From assembly GCA_964019155.1 (NCBI GenBank), contig OZ025240.1, positions 78,297,181 through 78,361,180 on the forward strand: DNA of 64,000 nucleotides, in the 5' to 3' direction. The notes under the pieces are model-generated. The model saw only the letters and a list, made by a program, of their open reading frames with translations. It had not been told where the DNA came from and did no database searches. Below, piece after piece: positions 1 to 15,012 of this stretch; the stretch's first letter is position 1; each line of letters opens with the position of its first letter. This DNA is from Osedax fenrisi (taxonomy: Eukaryota; Annelida; Polychaeta; Sabellida; Siboglinidae). The translations under genes and the position numbers were made by a program.

Positions 1-175
1 CTGTTGATGGAGTTGTGTCTGTCAACTGTATTATTATCTTCATCAGAAGTTCATCATAGTTTATCTATGTTGTTTTGATAAATTAATAATGTCCCATTTA
101 TAACGATTTAGCTCCCTTGTTAGTTCATTTATGTTCGCGACTCCTCTAAGTATGCGGACGTTCCATTACCCTATG
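1..175 (-). mobile_element. Decayed LINE endonuclease fragment
   Basis: Read on the minus strand from about 175 downwards, one frame gives a stretch resembling the start of the AP-endonuclease domain of non-LTR retrotransposons. WNVR is followed by a spacer, then ELTRELNRYKWDIINLS, matching the family pattern of a WNVRTL-type start and a ...RYxWDIxxLxE segment. The frame has a stop just before WNVR and another soon after, so it is a dead remnant. It runs off the left edge. The clade (RTE/CR1/Jockey-like) cannot be fixed from so short a piece. Confidence 0.5.
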
Positions 176-509
176 GTCGTTACACTTATGTTCAGTTTAA
201 TTCTCTTCTTTATTGTCTCCTTTGATACCGTTATTGTCGTAGTTACTGATGTTGATGTTAATATCGTCTTTATTGATATTGTATTTAATCCGGTATCTGA
301 TTTAAAAAATCTATCATGGAAAACATGTATGGTAAGCGCTGTCATTGATAATCCGGACCTCGACCGATGCGACATTGTGGAATTAATATTGTGAGGCGTG
401 TGTTCTTTCTGTAGACTTGATTGTTGGCGCTTATCTCCTTTCCAAATTTTACGTTCTAGTAGCTATTATATAGATAGCAGATATATCTGCTATATACTAT
501 AGTATATAC

Positions 510-1222
510 GCTGTTAATTTGACCTATAATATGAACTTCATCCGCCCTTGACAGTTGATTAGCTAGTAACTCATCCGCTAATAATACAGAGTAGGTATCC
601 ACGTACATTGTGTTGACCCACTTGCTGAAGTGGTTACCAGGGAATGGCAAGAAAAGCTGACAATGACAATTGAGAGTGTCTAAAATAGTGTGCTAAAATA
701 TCTAAGAATATATTACAGAGTTTATTCTTATGAATATTTGGTATTTAGGGTATGTGTAGAGGGGGATCAGGTGCAATACGATTTCTAGCTAAAGCAAATG
801 TGGCAAGTATATTTAAGGAAAGAATATATTGATTTTATTTATATAGTAAGAAGAATTTGATTTACACGACGCACTGATATATTGCATTATAAATAGTCTA
901 TATGAAAACGGCATATATTAACCTATTATACAAAATAAAAGTTGACAAATCAATCTTCTACAGCTATATATAGTTTATCTCCAACTTCTCAACATTATCC
1001 AAAACCCTCGAATCAATTAAATACTTATCTTCATTATATTACACGCATAGAAAAATTCCTACACCAGGCATAATATTACTGAAATAGCAATCATCTATAT
1101 TCTTAATTACATTCGTCTCTCTGAGGAATAAATACTTAGTGTGGTTATAATTCTCCTTAATGTATACATTCGATACTGTGGTCAATATATCCATATTAGC
1201 CGAATACCAAATAGTGGCATCT
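510..1222 (-). CDS. Two candidate exons of an unidentified gene (possible OB-fold/MCM-like)
   Basis: Two minus-strand segments look like coding exons. Exon a is 1222..1045: acceptor ttctag, 178 nt, entered in phase 1, donor gtgtaa. Exon b is 656..510: acceptor ttgtcag, 147 nt, donor gtatat. The phases join without a stop. Exon b encodes 49 residues including the run SVLLADELLANQLSRADEVH followed by IIGQ. This resembles the OB-fold strand pattern of MCM-type proteins, in which a DEL(V/L) element is followed by a GDxVxIxG element; MCMDC2 is one possibility. Exon a (…WYSANMDILTTVSNVYIKEN…) is not recognised. The gene lies downstream of SFSWAP on the same strand and its 3' part is outside the window or lost. 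The identity is a guess, and a decayed gene or transposon gene is possible. Confidence 0.35.
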
Positions 1223-3128
1223 CTAGAACTGTTTGATTAACTCTCTCGGTTCATTCAAACGTTTCTACCACAGTAATATAAATCAAAAGGTAGACCTTAC
1301 TTAAATCTACCACTCAAATATAATCATTGACTAAGAATCAAAGTGTATTGGTTTTTCATTAAATCCCGCATACTCTACATTACCTTACATTTATCTGTAG
1401 GTATATTTACTAACATAGTAAAATAGCTAACGTACTACATCACATAATAATACATACATAAACAACTGGATAAATAAATATAAAGTAAAAATCTGTTTTT
1501 ACAATTGCCCTGACATAAATATTTCTATATCCATACTCCGAATATCTGGAATGATCTCCCTTCCCAATCTCTATTCAAGTGAGTCAACTTAATATTCAAT
1601 TAAAAACTAAAAACATTTATATTATTTCGTTATATTATCTTCGAAACCAGTCCGAAAATTGAGAATATTACCAGTAGTGTACAAATCAATTAGGTAATAA
1701 GTAATAAATATACAATATATGTAGACTATATATATATATAGTAACAATAGTTTAATACACCTAGAAAGTATTAGATTTTTCATCAGCCTAGGGTATATAA
1801 TAACTTATTAAAGGGGTGTTTTATAAGAAGATTTATAAAATAACTATAATGATAATAAGGACCAGATAGATTAATATTGAACACCCTGTTTAATGCTTGT
1901 CGGTATACACTTTCGTTATTTTTATTATAGATTACAATATATTACATTCATATATTTAGTATGAGTTAAATTATAAACAAATCATTATTATATTAAGTTT
2001 TATTGAAACTATATTGTATTTATAATTATTTACATATTATATATATCCACTTCCTGTTTATCATTATTTTGTTCAACATATATATTTTTGGAAAAATAGT
2101 CCTTATTATAATTATTTACATCTATTTTATAATATAAATGAGATAATTAATTAAATAAATTGGATATATTTCATTTATAATATATTATACTAAATACGAT
2201 ATTATTACAATCAGACTATTTGTAAGAGTAATACAAGTTTTATAGTTAAGTAATATAAATGAAGCTTTATATGCTAGTTAATATGAAAGTTAAGAAATAT
2301 TTATCTAAAGATAATCCTATACGACAAATTAATATATATATTTATTTAAATTATAAATAATTGAACAAGAATTTAATATATTTATTAAAATATACAAATG
2401 ATGCATTATAAATAAATACTTATATACATATATACAGATTAAAATTGATCAGGTGTTGCTTCTTGTAACTTTTAATAATTGTTTTATTTTTTCTTGTAAG
2501 GCCTATTAAAAAGTATATAATTATAAATTATTTGTTAGTGGAAAAAATAAATAATTATTGTTTACTATATAATACAATTTTATAATATCTTATAATATCT
2601 ATCAACAATTATCCATGAAAATAGTCTAAAAAATATATAATTTTTGTTGGCATATTATGATAAATAAATACGTATTTTATTCATTGTGAAATCTATATAC
2701 TTAATTAATGTATATTATATTTGATGTAAATACTATAGAATGTGATCTTACAGACCAATGAAAATTTTTTAAAGGAATAATTATCAATATTAGATTATTA
2801 TTCCATAGTAAAACTTTAAATGCTGTTTACTCGATATAACAATTTTCACAAATTATGCCTATATACAAATTTTTGCAGAAAAAACTATTATAGCTATAAT
2901 ATTTTTTCTATATATTAAGAACATATCTAGATTACTATTTTCATAAATTAATTTATAGTAATTGAAAAAATAAAATTTCTATATAAATATCATAATAAAA
3001 GAATAATATTTTATGTTAATTTATAAATAATATCCTATATATTATAAATGTGTTTCTATTATTTTCTAATATAAATTTAAATGAGTTAAATATCATGCAC
3101 TGTGTGATATCCCCTTAATTGAAAATAA
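1223..3128. other. AT-rich intergenic stretch
   Basis: I see no convincing coding exon between the left-edge candidate exons and the SFSWAP stop codon. Around 1300-1600 the minus strand has short protein-like runs broken by stops, which could be decayed coding sequence. The motif ccccttaat at about 3109 resembles one end of the TTAA-type MITEs found elsewhere in the window. Confidence 0.5.
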
Positions 3129-5053
3129 CTAAAACTTAATATTATACTTCAAATAAACCTCTTTATCAGATAGTTCTGGATTTAGTTTAGTCAGCGGAGA
3201 GAGAGGAGGAGGAGGTGAATCTTCCTCATCGGATTCACTAAACAGGAAGTAGGGGTCATTACATTACTCATGTTAATAAGTAAGAATAACATTTATTTAA
3301 ATTACAAAATAATATTTAAGAATGAAATTCAGTATTATAGAATATTAATATATATATGTCAATTAATATATTTAGTTAATAGTTATATTAATTTATATAC
3401 TAACTCGTCTGACAAGATTATAACATCATCTTTATTTGAGCTAAAATAAGAGGTTTATTGTAATTAATATGTAATTCTTATAAAACTGATAATTAAACCT
3501 CTTGAGAATAGTATCAGAAATGTGGTCTCTGTGTTTTCTTTTTCTTTTACTATCATCGTCGTATCGTTTTGTCTACAAATTTAAATAAACATATATGACA
3601 AATGTGTATAATTATTTTATTAGATACTTTTAATACATCCTCAGATATAATAATCATAGCTTATACATAATCAATTAATTATATTGAACCTTTGAATTTC
3701 TGTCTCTGGATCTAGATCTTGTTCTATGCCGGTGTCTTTTGGAATGTCGGCTATGAAATAGTAATGTTAAAAGTTAATATATTATAAATATTTAATTGCA
3801 TTGGAATTATTAACTAATTATAATTAAAATAATTAAAATCATTGTTTTAGAATATTGAAATCAATAGAATTATAATGATGTAATAGTTGATAACATAATA
3901 ATAGGCCTACTATTAGTGGACCCAGTTCACACGTTCTTTAGAAATAGTCTGCAACTTTCTGAATGAACCAACTTGAAACATTCGGATGCAATCAATATCT
4001 ATTTTCTTTTATCATTTAGTTATATATGCATATTTTATCATTAATTACTTGTCAAATATAAATATTAAATTATTGATAATTTAGTTAAAATCCTAAATAA
4101 TATTAAATTCAATAACAAAATCTTAAAAAAATTATTAGAAATTAAATCTAACCTTGATTTATGATGCGATCTTCGAGTTTCTTCTCTATCTTTATGCCTT
4201 TCCCTATCCCTATCTTTATCCTTATACCTATCTCTGTCCCTATCTCTTTCTCTCTTTCTGTCTCTATCGCTATATCTTTCCACATCTCGATCTTTATAAC
4301 CATCTTTATCCTTATCCAAACTCTTCTTAGAGACACTTTCCTCATCTTTTGTTCTTCTTCGGTCTCTCCTCCTGACCACTTCATCACCTTCCTTTTCTCT
4401 TCTTCTATTCATTTTCTCATTATCACTATCTCTTGCTGTATTTATGGAAATTAATAATAACAACTAAAAACTCTAATATCAATTTATGTGATATGAATAA
4501 ACATTAGAAATGGATTAATCACAAGTATTTAAGTTTATAATATTTATGTATTAAATATGATTTATTAACATTATCACTGGATTAATAAATACTCATTGAA
4601 CTATATACACAACTGCTACTGCTACTGCTATGCTACTAACATTGGCGAGGACCTTCAAACTTTCTTCTACCGGGAAGTTTGCCTACAAATATAGCGGCTT
4701 TCAGCTTACGATCACGCTTCATTTCACTGATGAGGCTACTGGATGGAGTAGTCGTGGAAGGTGTGGCTATCTCTTGAGGAGCAGGAGGAGGAGGCGGATT
4801 CGCAAGTTTCTCTTCCTTCTCTCGGAGTAATCGATTCCTAACTATTAGTGAGGTAGGTAGTAAGAGTGTGTCTGTGTTCGTATGAGAATTAACTAACTGC
4901 TATCTATGACTGGCATAATATCCAACATCGCATTAGGGTTGCCAATGGGTTCTGGTCTTTCTTCTTTTCCACTTTTACCGATACTAAAGCTTATTGCTGT
5001 TTTGTTGTTATCAGATTATACATACATAGAATATAATATATATACATAGAATA

Positions 5054-5094
<41 letters not shown>

Positions 5095-5099
5095 GAATA

Positions 5100-5158
<59 letters not shown>

Positions 5159-8100
5159 ATGATAGATATATATATATACATTTCTAATTTAGGGGGCAGG
5201 GACTAAACCAAACTTAGTTAAATTTGTTAAATTTTAGTTTTATTTTAAAATATCAAAATTTAGTTTATTATTTAAATAATGATATATAACATATTATTTT
5301 AAAGTAAATATATGAATAATAAATTTGAATTTAAATGCACCAGCTCATGAACAAAATTTACTTATTAGTATTCAATATAAATCTAAAAATTTGGGAAGCT
5401 AGAACATTTAACTCATAACATTTTATTTTATTTTTTCAAATTCCTCTTGAGTGTTTATAATATTTCTAATAAAACATTGTATAATTAAAATATATGCATA
5501 AATTCTATAGATAAAAATTTATTACATATAACAAAAAAATTAATATTTTTGAATTTTAAAATATTTGTATTAGTAATTCCAGTATATTTCATCTTACAGT
5601 AAGATTCTTACCATAATCTAAAAATATCGGCACTATATAACCTTTAAATTATGTGAATACTATCCACATAATAAAAAAATTAAATCTTAAGAGATAATTT
5701 GATTATTATAGACCAATTTTTCCCCAATATTTTACATATTATGTGACCAAGGTTTCTCTGCCCCTTAATGAAAACTCCTATAGAATAATAAATATAAAAT
5801 AACAAATGTCTACTGATAAAAGATTATTTACCTTTAGGTCTGATGAGAGGTTCGATGTATTGATTTGGGTCATCAGCTAATAATTTCTAAACGAAGAGAA
5901 GTGGATTAGAAATTATAGATAACAAGATATTTTAATAGTAGTAGTAGTAGTGGTAGTAGTAATGATAATAGGTGTGGGTACAAACTTATATTCGTGATAT
6001 AAATATAGGTTAACAATCATACGCTTATAGTAGAATCATATACAAACCGTATCGACGCAAATACAATGTGGTGTCGAATCGATGGCTGGCCAATGAAAAC
6101 TAATTATTATAATTATTACGTGTGTTTGTGGGAGAGCGAAGAGTTTTGTTCATTCGGGGGTGGGTGGACGGGGAAATGGTTGATAATATGGGTTATCAGC
6201 ATCGTGTTGCATGTGGTGGTGGTGGTGGTGGTTGTTGGCAGTTAATGGCATCGGATCCTACCTTTTGGGCTGATATTCTCATGGAAGTGTAGAACATATT
6301 CAGCGGATGAGAGACGTCAAGGAACACGAATCTGTTGTTGATATCTCGTGCTCTTACGATCGCTTCAAACTCTAGCCCATTCTTGGCCACAAAGTCTGCC
6401 ATTTTAATGATAGCATTCTCTAGCTCCGACGACATCTGTCGGTTGTGCTGCTGAAATGAGCAACATAACAGGGTGACATTCATTTATTGATTTTATATTT
6501 GCATTTATTAAATTCATTTATTGATTTTATTTATATAATATATATGATATTTATTTTAATGAAATAAATTATAATTTAAAACTACAAACATTATTATCTC
6601 CATTGGAATCTGGTAGGCCATTCGTTGATGATAGACCGGAAACATTACTGTGTTAAATATTATATAATTAATAAAATCAAATTCTATAAATATAAAATAT
6701 GGTATATTATATTCCTTTATATTTGTTGTTATAAATTATTTGTAAATAATTATATATGCCATCATTATAATAGAATAATTATGCTTTATTTTATAAATAT
6801 AAGGTAAAATGTCATATTTAATTTAAGGAGATGAGTGCCTCATGTTATGAGATAAGATAACATTCATTTTATAAATAGATTTTATACATGTAAGGAATAG
6901 GTAAAATTGTATGTTTATAAATTCCAATGTTTTTTATTTAATATAGATTGTTAACTAATTAATCGTTATATTGAATAGTGTTTCTATTTAATTAAGTTTC
7001 TATATAATTATATTCTTTAAATAGAATTACATGTTTTTTTTTATTGTTAACTAATTATTTTGTTATTTAAAATTAATATAAATGTGCGATATATATTCTA
7101 TGATTACAAATTTAAAATATAAACATAAATTAAGATAAGGAATTTAATTATATTTATAATACTGAAGATTTGATTAAAAGAGTATATATAAAATTAAAAT
7201 AAATATAATAACATTTTTGTTATGATAAAATGAATGGTGCCTTAAAGTATATATTAGTTTATGTCAATGAATAAATAGTATATACAGTTGTTTAAATTTT
7301 GTAAAGGGATCTCTAATTCTTCACTCTATTTTATTTTGTTATGAAATAAATAAGTAATAATGAATATAATGAGAATAGTTTCACTGATATTCTGTTTATT
7401 ATTATAATATATATATACATGGAATGAAATAACAATATTATAACTAGTAATACCAGTATACATAAATAGAATGAGATTACATTTAAAAAAAATATTAAAT
7501 GCGTAAAAATAATATATATATTTATTTTTAAAATATAAATTTTTAAAATCAAATATTACAAATAAAGGTCATAATATAAACCCATATTATACCTTGCATC
7601 CTTATAAACTAACAATATCATTATTGACATGCTAATTAAGTTTATAATTAATATTTTAGGCATTTATATTTTTTTTTTAAATATATACATCGTTTTAATG
7701 ATAAAAATTGTTGTTATAATAAAATAATTTGTTTGATACAAATTACAAATCAAGGTTTTCACTGGTCCTTAATAAACAATATATATAGATTTATAACATA
7801 TCAACAATTTTATTTTACTAGTATAAATAATAAGTTAAATGTTTATATTTTACATTGAGATAAATATATAAAAAATAAATTTCTTAATTATCAGTAAATT
7901 GTTATATTAAATTATTTATAATTTTAAATTGTATATAAAATAAATAATATTTAATAAAAAAATAAATCAATAATTAAATATCACTAACTTTATAATGGCA
8001 GTATAAGAATCGATCACTTCATCTTTATTCCTGTAAATTATTAAATAATTATATTTATAATAACTAATGACAATTTCTATTCATATTTATCAAATAATTA

Positions 8101-11100
8101 ACATTATTTAAGTAATGATGAAACAAATGAATGTTTCAATATTGACATGGTGAAAATAAGAATTTTTTTTTTACTAAAAGTATGTTAACTTCTGAAATAA
8201 ATAAGAGAATGTCTAAATTATTAAATAATTATATTTATAATAACTAATGACAATTTCTATTCATAATATTTATCAAATAATTAAAATTATTTAAGTCATG
8301 ATGAAACAAATGAATGTTTCAATATTGACATGGTGAAGATAAGAATTTTTTTTTTACTAAAAGTATGTTAACTTCTGAAATAAATAAGAGAATGTCTAAA
8401 TGTTTGTATGGCTGATTAATTAGTTTTAAATACATATACATATATTAAATAATATGATTAGATGATAATTATAATTATAAGATGAGGATAATCATACCTA
8501 CAAAATTATAAAATTTCTAGTAATTCAGGTAACTAATGTTGGTCTTACTTTTTATATATTAAGAGAATTTTATTATGATTAAGTTCTGAAGGTTTCCTAT
8601 AAATTTATCAAATAGATAAAAAGTGATGGAGTTTCAAAAATTCAAAATAGGGTTTTAAAAAAAATAGCATTAATAATAGTTTAAAAATTAAAATAGTAAT
8701 GCACAATTAGAAATATCAGGTAGAAATGCAGGTTTATCATTAGCAATATTCTTCGTATACGTAATATTGTTATATACGTTATCATGTAGCGACATCTATA
8801 GTCGTTAGTTTTCAAATTTGTTAAATCTTAAATATAATAGCGAATTTATAATCAAAAACATATTTATAATTATTTAGTAAATATTTTAATAATATTTTAA
8901 TTGTATTTGTATACGGTTGATAATACTAATTTTTTAGTAATACTTATTTTTTAGTAATACTTATATTTATTTTTATACATCAAGCAATAAATCATTTTAA
9001 AGATAATATAATAAATGTATTGATTTTTTATAGCAACATTTTTAATAAAAAAGATATTTATTTCAAAAATCATTTTGATACTCAAATTTAAAATTATTTT
9101 TTAAATTATATAAAATTCATTAATATGTTTTTATTCATATATTTATTATTAATATATAAATAACCTTTCATCTATACATTCAGTAGACATTGGAGACATA
9201 GTAATCTCCGTTTCTGCCGTAGAAGTAGAGAGTTCACTTGCGACGACGGGAGAAGGGGGAGCTGCAGGAACATAACCAGAAGCGCACAAAGACGATACTA
9301 ATAATGCATATGGTGTATCTACAATCTGATTGGCTGATAGAGAGTTCACTATATGAGGGGCTTCTGCAGGTCGTCGCTGTTGTTGTTCCTGTTTCATAGT
9401 GGGTGTTGTGGTCGCTTTCAATAGACTGGGATGTAGGTATCCATCATCATCATCATCGCTTGAGTCTAGTTGACAGGTGATGGGGTGGGTAGAGAATAGT
9501 TTATTATCGTTGTTGTTAACATACCTTCTGGTTCTGATAGGTGGCGCTGTTTTGATACGGGTACATCGTCGTGATACTTGCCAATCTTCACGATGTGTAG
9601 GATGTGCTTGTAGTAGTTGTTTAGTTCATGTTCACTGTTCAGGAACTGTATAATGGAATCAAGTATCAAAATTAGTACTAAATGTGTTATCATTTCTAAT
9701 AATAATATATATATACCATCGATATAAAGAAAGTGGATAAGCAATTGACGCACGCAATGCATGTAAAAGATAGACACGTGAATGACACTTTTATCGATAA
9801 ATTAACAAAATGGTATCAGTGATTTTGATTGGATATTAGTCATATTATATATGTCAAATATTAAAACAGTAGGCTTTTGGTCGAAATAGATTAAAGTGAC
9901 TTCTATCCATATCAATGGATTTAAATTATAAATATCAATAAAATCAATAAAATAGTATTATATCTTCAATTTAAATACACAAAATTACGAGGAATGTTGA
10001 TATGATGTATTTTAAATATATAATTTTATTTTTAGTATAGTTCGTACATTAAAATTGGTTGTAATTATTAATATATATATGTATAAATAAATATTATTAT
10101 AAATAAAAAGTAGTGGGCCAGATAGTGGGTTTCGATTGCAGCGCCCGTAGCGGATAGTGCCATACACTACATTCAATTGCTTATCCACTTTCTTTATATA
10201 GATGATATATACTAGTAATATATATATATATATATAATATGATCGATTTAATATTACAATACTTAAATATAAATAATATTATATAAATTAATATTACTAT
10301 AAATATTAATTATATAGAGAAAGTTAAAATTTAATTATTATACAATTTAATTTGTATTACAGATCTAAAGTCATAAAGTTTAATATAGAATATTAACTAT
10401 TATTTTAATAAAATACAATTTATTACTATCATTGATTTTTTAATTAAGGGCATCCTAGTGTTACCAATAATAGGCCCACAATTACATGTAAATAGATAGG
10501 AAAACGTATATATATAAAACAATATATATATATATATATACAAATTATAATAATAGTAGTAAATAAATAGGTAGTATACATTTTATATATGAATGTTGGT
10601 ACCTCTATAAAACATGGTTTATCAATAACTTCTAATGAATATAATTATCTAAAAATTTCAGAACATTAACATAAAATTTGTCCGAATTGTAATTAATAAT
10701 AATAAAAATATGTGAATTTAATTTGTTGTTGACACTAGGATTCCCTCAATAAACATTGTTAAATACAATTTACTAAAATATTAAATTCTATGTCATAAAT
10801 TAAAGTATATTTTATTATGATATAATAAAAATAAATATAACCTGGAATTTAAGGTTATGCTTTTGTTTAGTGGCCATCATTATTTCCATTTGAGAACCGT
10901 GGTTTGATATGAACTTGGCAGTATGAAGAATGATTGCATGCTGCTTAACACCTGCTGGCTTTATTCACGAGTATTATTATTAATGAATAGTGTAATAGTA
11001 GTAGTGTTTATGTAGTTACAGGTTAAGTTAAGTTTTAATGGAATAGTACAACATGATAGAATTAAAACTGTGATGTCAGGTTAGCTATTTCTAAGTAATC

Positions 11101-13178
11101 TTTAATAACACTGTAAACACATACTGTAATCATATCTGGAGGCAGGTCAAAATAAAGAGGAGCTTCAAATTCCTCATCATCTTCATCATCTTCATCATCA
11201 TCATCGTCATCTCTTTCATCATCTGTTTACATATTACAAATGAGTTACTCTATAATAGAGTGTATAATAAGAATATAAATATAAATATATAAAGAATATT
11301 TAGGCAAAATAATTTATATATTAGTTTAAACCAAGATAATTCTAACTTTTTTAAATAATCTAATTAAGGGGACGCGATACAATGGTTTTTTTTGAAAAAA
11401 AATTTAATTTCAATTTTGTTATTAATGTAAAATTATAATACTTCACATATTATCTTTAATGTGGTGTTTAATTTATGTTCATTACATTATTTATTTTGTT
11501 TATATTATATTATTTGTACCTGTATATTCATATTGTTTATATTCATATATTATATTTGAAACTTGATTTACTCGGAATAATTATTTGTGACCAATCATGC
11601 TGACATAACTAGATTACTTTTGTAAAATTGAATATTTTTTCTTTATTTTTTCAATATAACTAGATAAAACCTGTAAGATTAAATATATTTGTCAAAATTA
11701 AAAAATATTTATTTAAAAAATTTTAATTAGCAATTTAGTTGGAAAATTAACATTTTTATCAGATATTTCAATTATTTTTTTTAGAAACGTATAACATAAA
11801 GATGTGTAAATATTTATAAATGTCAACATATAATATAAAAATATGGAATATTATTAATAGATTAAAAAAAAAAAAAAAATAGTGAATATTTGTTGATAGA
11901 TTTCTAAAAATATCATTGTTTCGTATCTTTAACATGTAAACCAAACCATTGTATCGTGTCCCCTTAATTTATTAACTTATTATATGTTAATTTTAAAATA
12001 TAAGATAATCTAAACTAATAGTTTATTTATTAAATACAAAAATAGGCTGCATATTTTTTATATTATAATAAAGATTAGTTATAAAAAATAGTAATTATAA
12101 AATATAAAATAGAGAATTTATAAATATATTATGGGTTTGAAAAAAATATATTATTTTATTAGACTTACACATTAAATTAAAGAGTAACACAGCTGAATAA
12201 TGTTTAAATAGCTAAATACGATGATATAAGGCAAACCTTCTTTTCCCGCAATGAAACCATCATCAGGAAGATCGTAAGAGAATCCCACTGCTGCGAATGA
12301 ATTCTCACCTCGTAGTTCATTTCTGTAGCGCTTCATCTCCTCCTCTGTGAATGTGGATTATAGAGAGGTAAATACACGCCTAATTACACAGTATATTATT
12401 ATAAGAACATTTATGTGATTATATATGGCATCTATAGCTAAATGGAATATATTAGAGAGTGATATATGCCGTATGCAATGCCAGATAGTTCTTGTGTTTT
12501 ATCATAAAGCTGTCTTCATACCAATATTGTAGAAGATATTTCATCACGGATATCCGTGAGAATGATTTTAACTGGATTTTATTTATTTAGAACAGATGTT
12601 GGATATTTTAATATCACAAGATGTTATTGTAAATATACTTCTGATAGAAAATAGTATTATTAAATTAATTAAAATATTTTTTCAATTTGAAATTTGCATA
12701 TTTATATATTTGGAATTGGACATTATAATATTCTATAATTCTATATTATATTATTTGGTATTATAATATTGTTAATATATAAATATGGCTTTGATATTAT
12801 CTATTGTTATTATAATATTAATTCCTGATTACACTCTGAATCAGATCGCATTCCAAGATTTTAATAATTATATGTATATGTATTATATATAATTATATAA
12901 TAATATAAGTATATAATAATTATATGTATACACATATATTGAGTTACGATAAATAAATATGAATAGTATGTAAGGAATGATTTGAGCTAATGAACCTTCT
13001 CGTTCTAATGTTAATTCGAAATCTGGATTCAATTCTAAATAACGCTGTTCATCGCAAGCAGTTTCAATGGCTCTTTCTTTATCCGTTAATTGTTCATGGT
13101 GGCAATTCTTAGCATCGTGAATTTCTAAATTGTGTAAATGTCCTCTTCCATCATATCTATAAAGTTAGGTTTTTCATT

Positions 13179-13217
<39 letters not shown>

Positions 13218-14981
13218 ATATTATTGAATATATATTGTATATTTATATTTTAAAAATTTCCGATATAACATTATTTATAAAATCTCAAAATGTTATAAAA
13301 AGGTTCAAACGATGGAATCTTCTAAACATTATAAATTGTGTAAAACAATTCTGAGATATAGCTTCTAAAGTTTTGTGTATAATCAATATTTCATAATAAT
13401 GTGCATGTTATGATGTATATGAGTATGTTTATAATGCACACATATTTACTTATAGTAAATTTGTAATGACATCATATACATCATTTTAAAGATAATTAAT
13501 TACATTTTAATATTTTAAAGTTAAATAAGGTTTGATAAAATTAAAATGAACACCCTCATAAAAAAATAACATTGTGAACATAGGAAAAATTTAATTTATA
13601 AAAAGTATGATAACTTATGAAATACATTACATAATTTATTGAATAGTATACAGAAATATTATTAGACTATATATAAACTATTTCAGAAGTTTAATCAATT
13701 TAAAGATCAGTAACTGTAATCGAAAATCAGTAATTTAAAAAAAAAATATTTATTTACATTTATTCAAGACTAATGGATATATATATTTAAATAAGTTATA
13801 TCTGAATAGATGTCCATAATAAATAAATCCTGAAAATATTATGAAGATTAAAAAAGTTGTTCAAAAGTTATAGATGTCTAAATAAATATCCAATATAAAA
13901 AATTCCACAATAAAAAGTTATAAGGATTCAAAGTTATAATTTTGTATTGTCTTATGATTTATAAATTGATTACAGACAACTAAAGGAAATAATTCATATA
14001 TTTCAACTATAGGTGGTGCTAGCCATTTTAAAATATTATATTATTATATTATTAAATGTATAATATTTACTTGATTATATAAATATTAAATTAATTAAAA
14101 AATCATTTATTATTAAATTATTAAATTATTATTAAAAGTATTTATATTTATATAAATACGCAAGTTATATATGCAGATACATATGCAGATGTTATAACTC
14201 TATATTAAACTATAATCGTTAACTATATATTATTTAGATATCACTAGTTCCCTATGGTTGTATTATTCGTAATATTTATTACAACTTTTTCCTTTAGTCG
14301 AAATACAGCATATATTAAATTTACATATAATATAAAATGTATTTGTATTTGATAAATTTATTCGACCCAAACCCTGGTATATATACTATATATAGTATGT
14401 AATTTGTTATCAATATTAATTTAATATGTGGTAATAAGTTTTAATAGTCAACAAAATATGTATATATATAATACGAAAAACTAAAATTAATTTAATAATT
14501 ATTTAATAATTTATTAACAAATAATATATTTGTCCTTCATTTACCTAATATTTACCGTATTTACTTAAATCTGTCCCGCAAACACTTTTACGTGTTCCGC
14601 ATTTTTTCCCGCATTTACCTGCACCCACTTCAAGTAGAAACAATTATTGTTGCTACTTATTGTTTAACAATTTTAAATTTTAATATAGTAATTATTATAA
14701 TTGTATATTTTTTATATATATATATTATATATATATAATTATAATATTATATTATATTATATTACTATAATATTATAATATATTAAATATATAATTTAAT
14801 AATTATATTTTTATATATATAATTATATATATTATATATTATATATATTATATTTAACCCTATGAATCCGATTTAGACTGATATCGGCCCCAATATTTCA
14901 CGTTAATAATCAATAGTTAAGTAAATAATGCGTGTAGGGCTTATATAATATCATATTAATATATAAACATACGGTATTATG

Positions 14982-15012
<31 letters not shown>

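Noticed and set aside
4148..4454. Open frames in other frames across the Arg-Asp-rich SFSWAP exon 12
   Set aside because: Shadows of the biased codon composition of the true exon 4435-4153.
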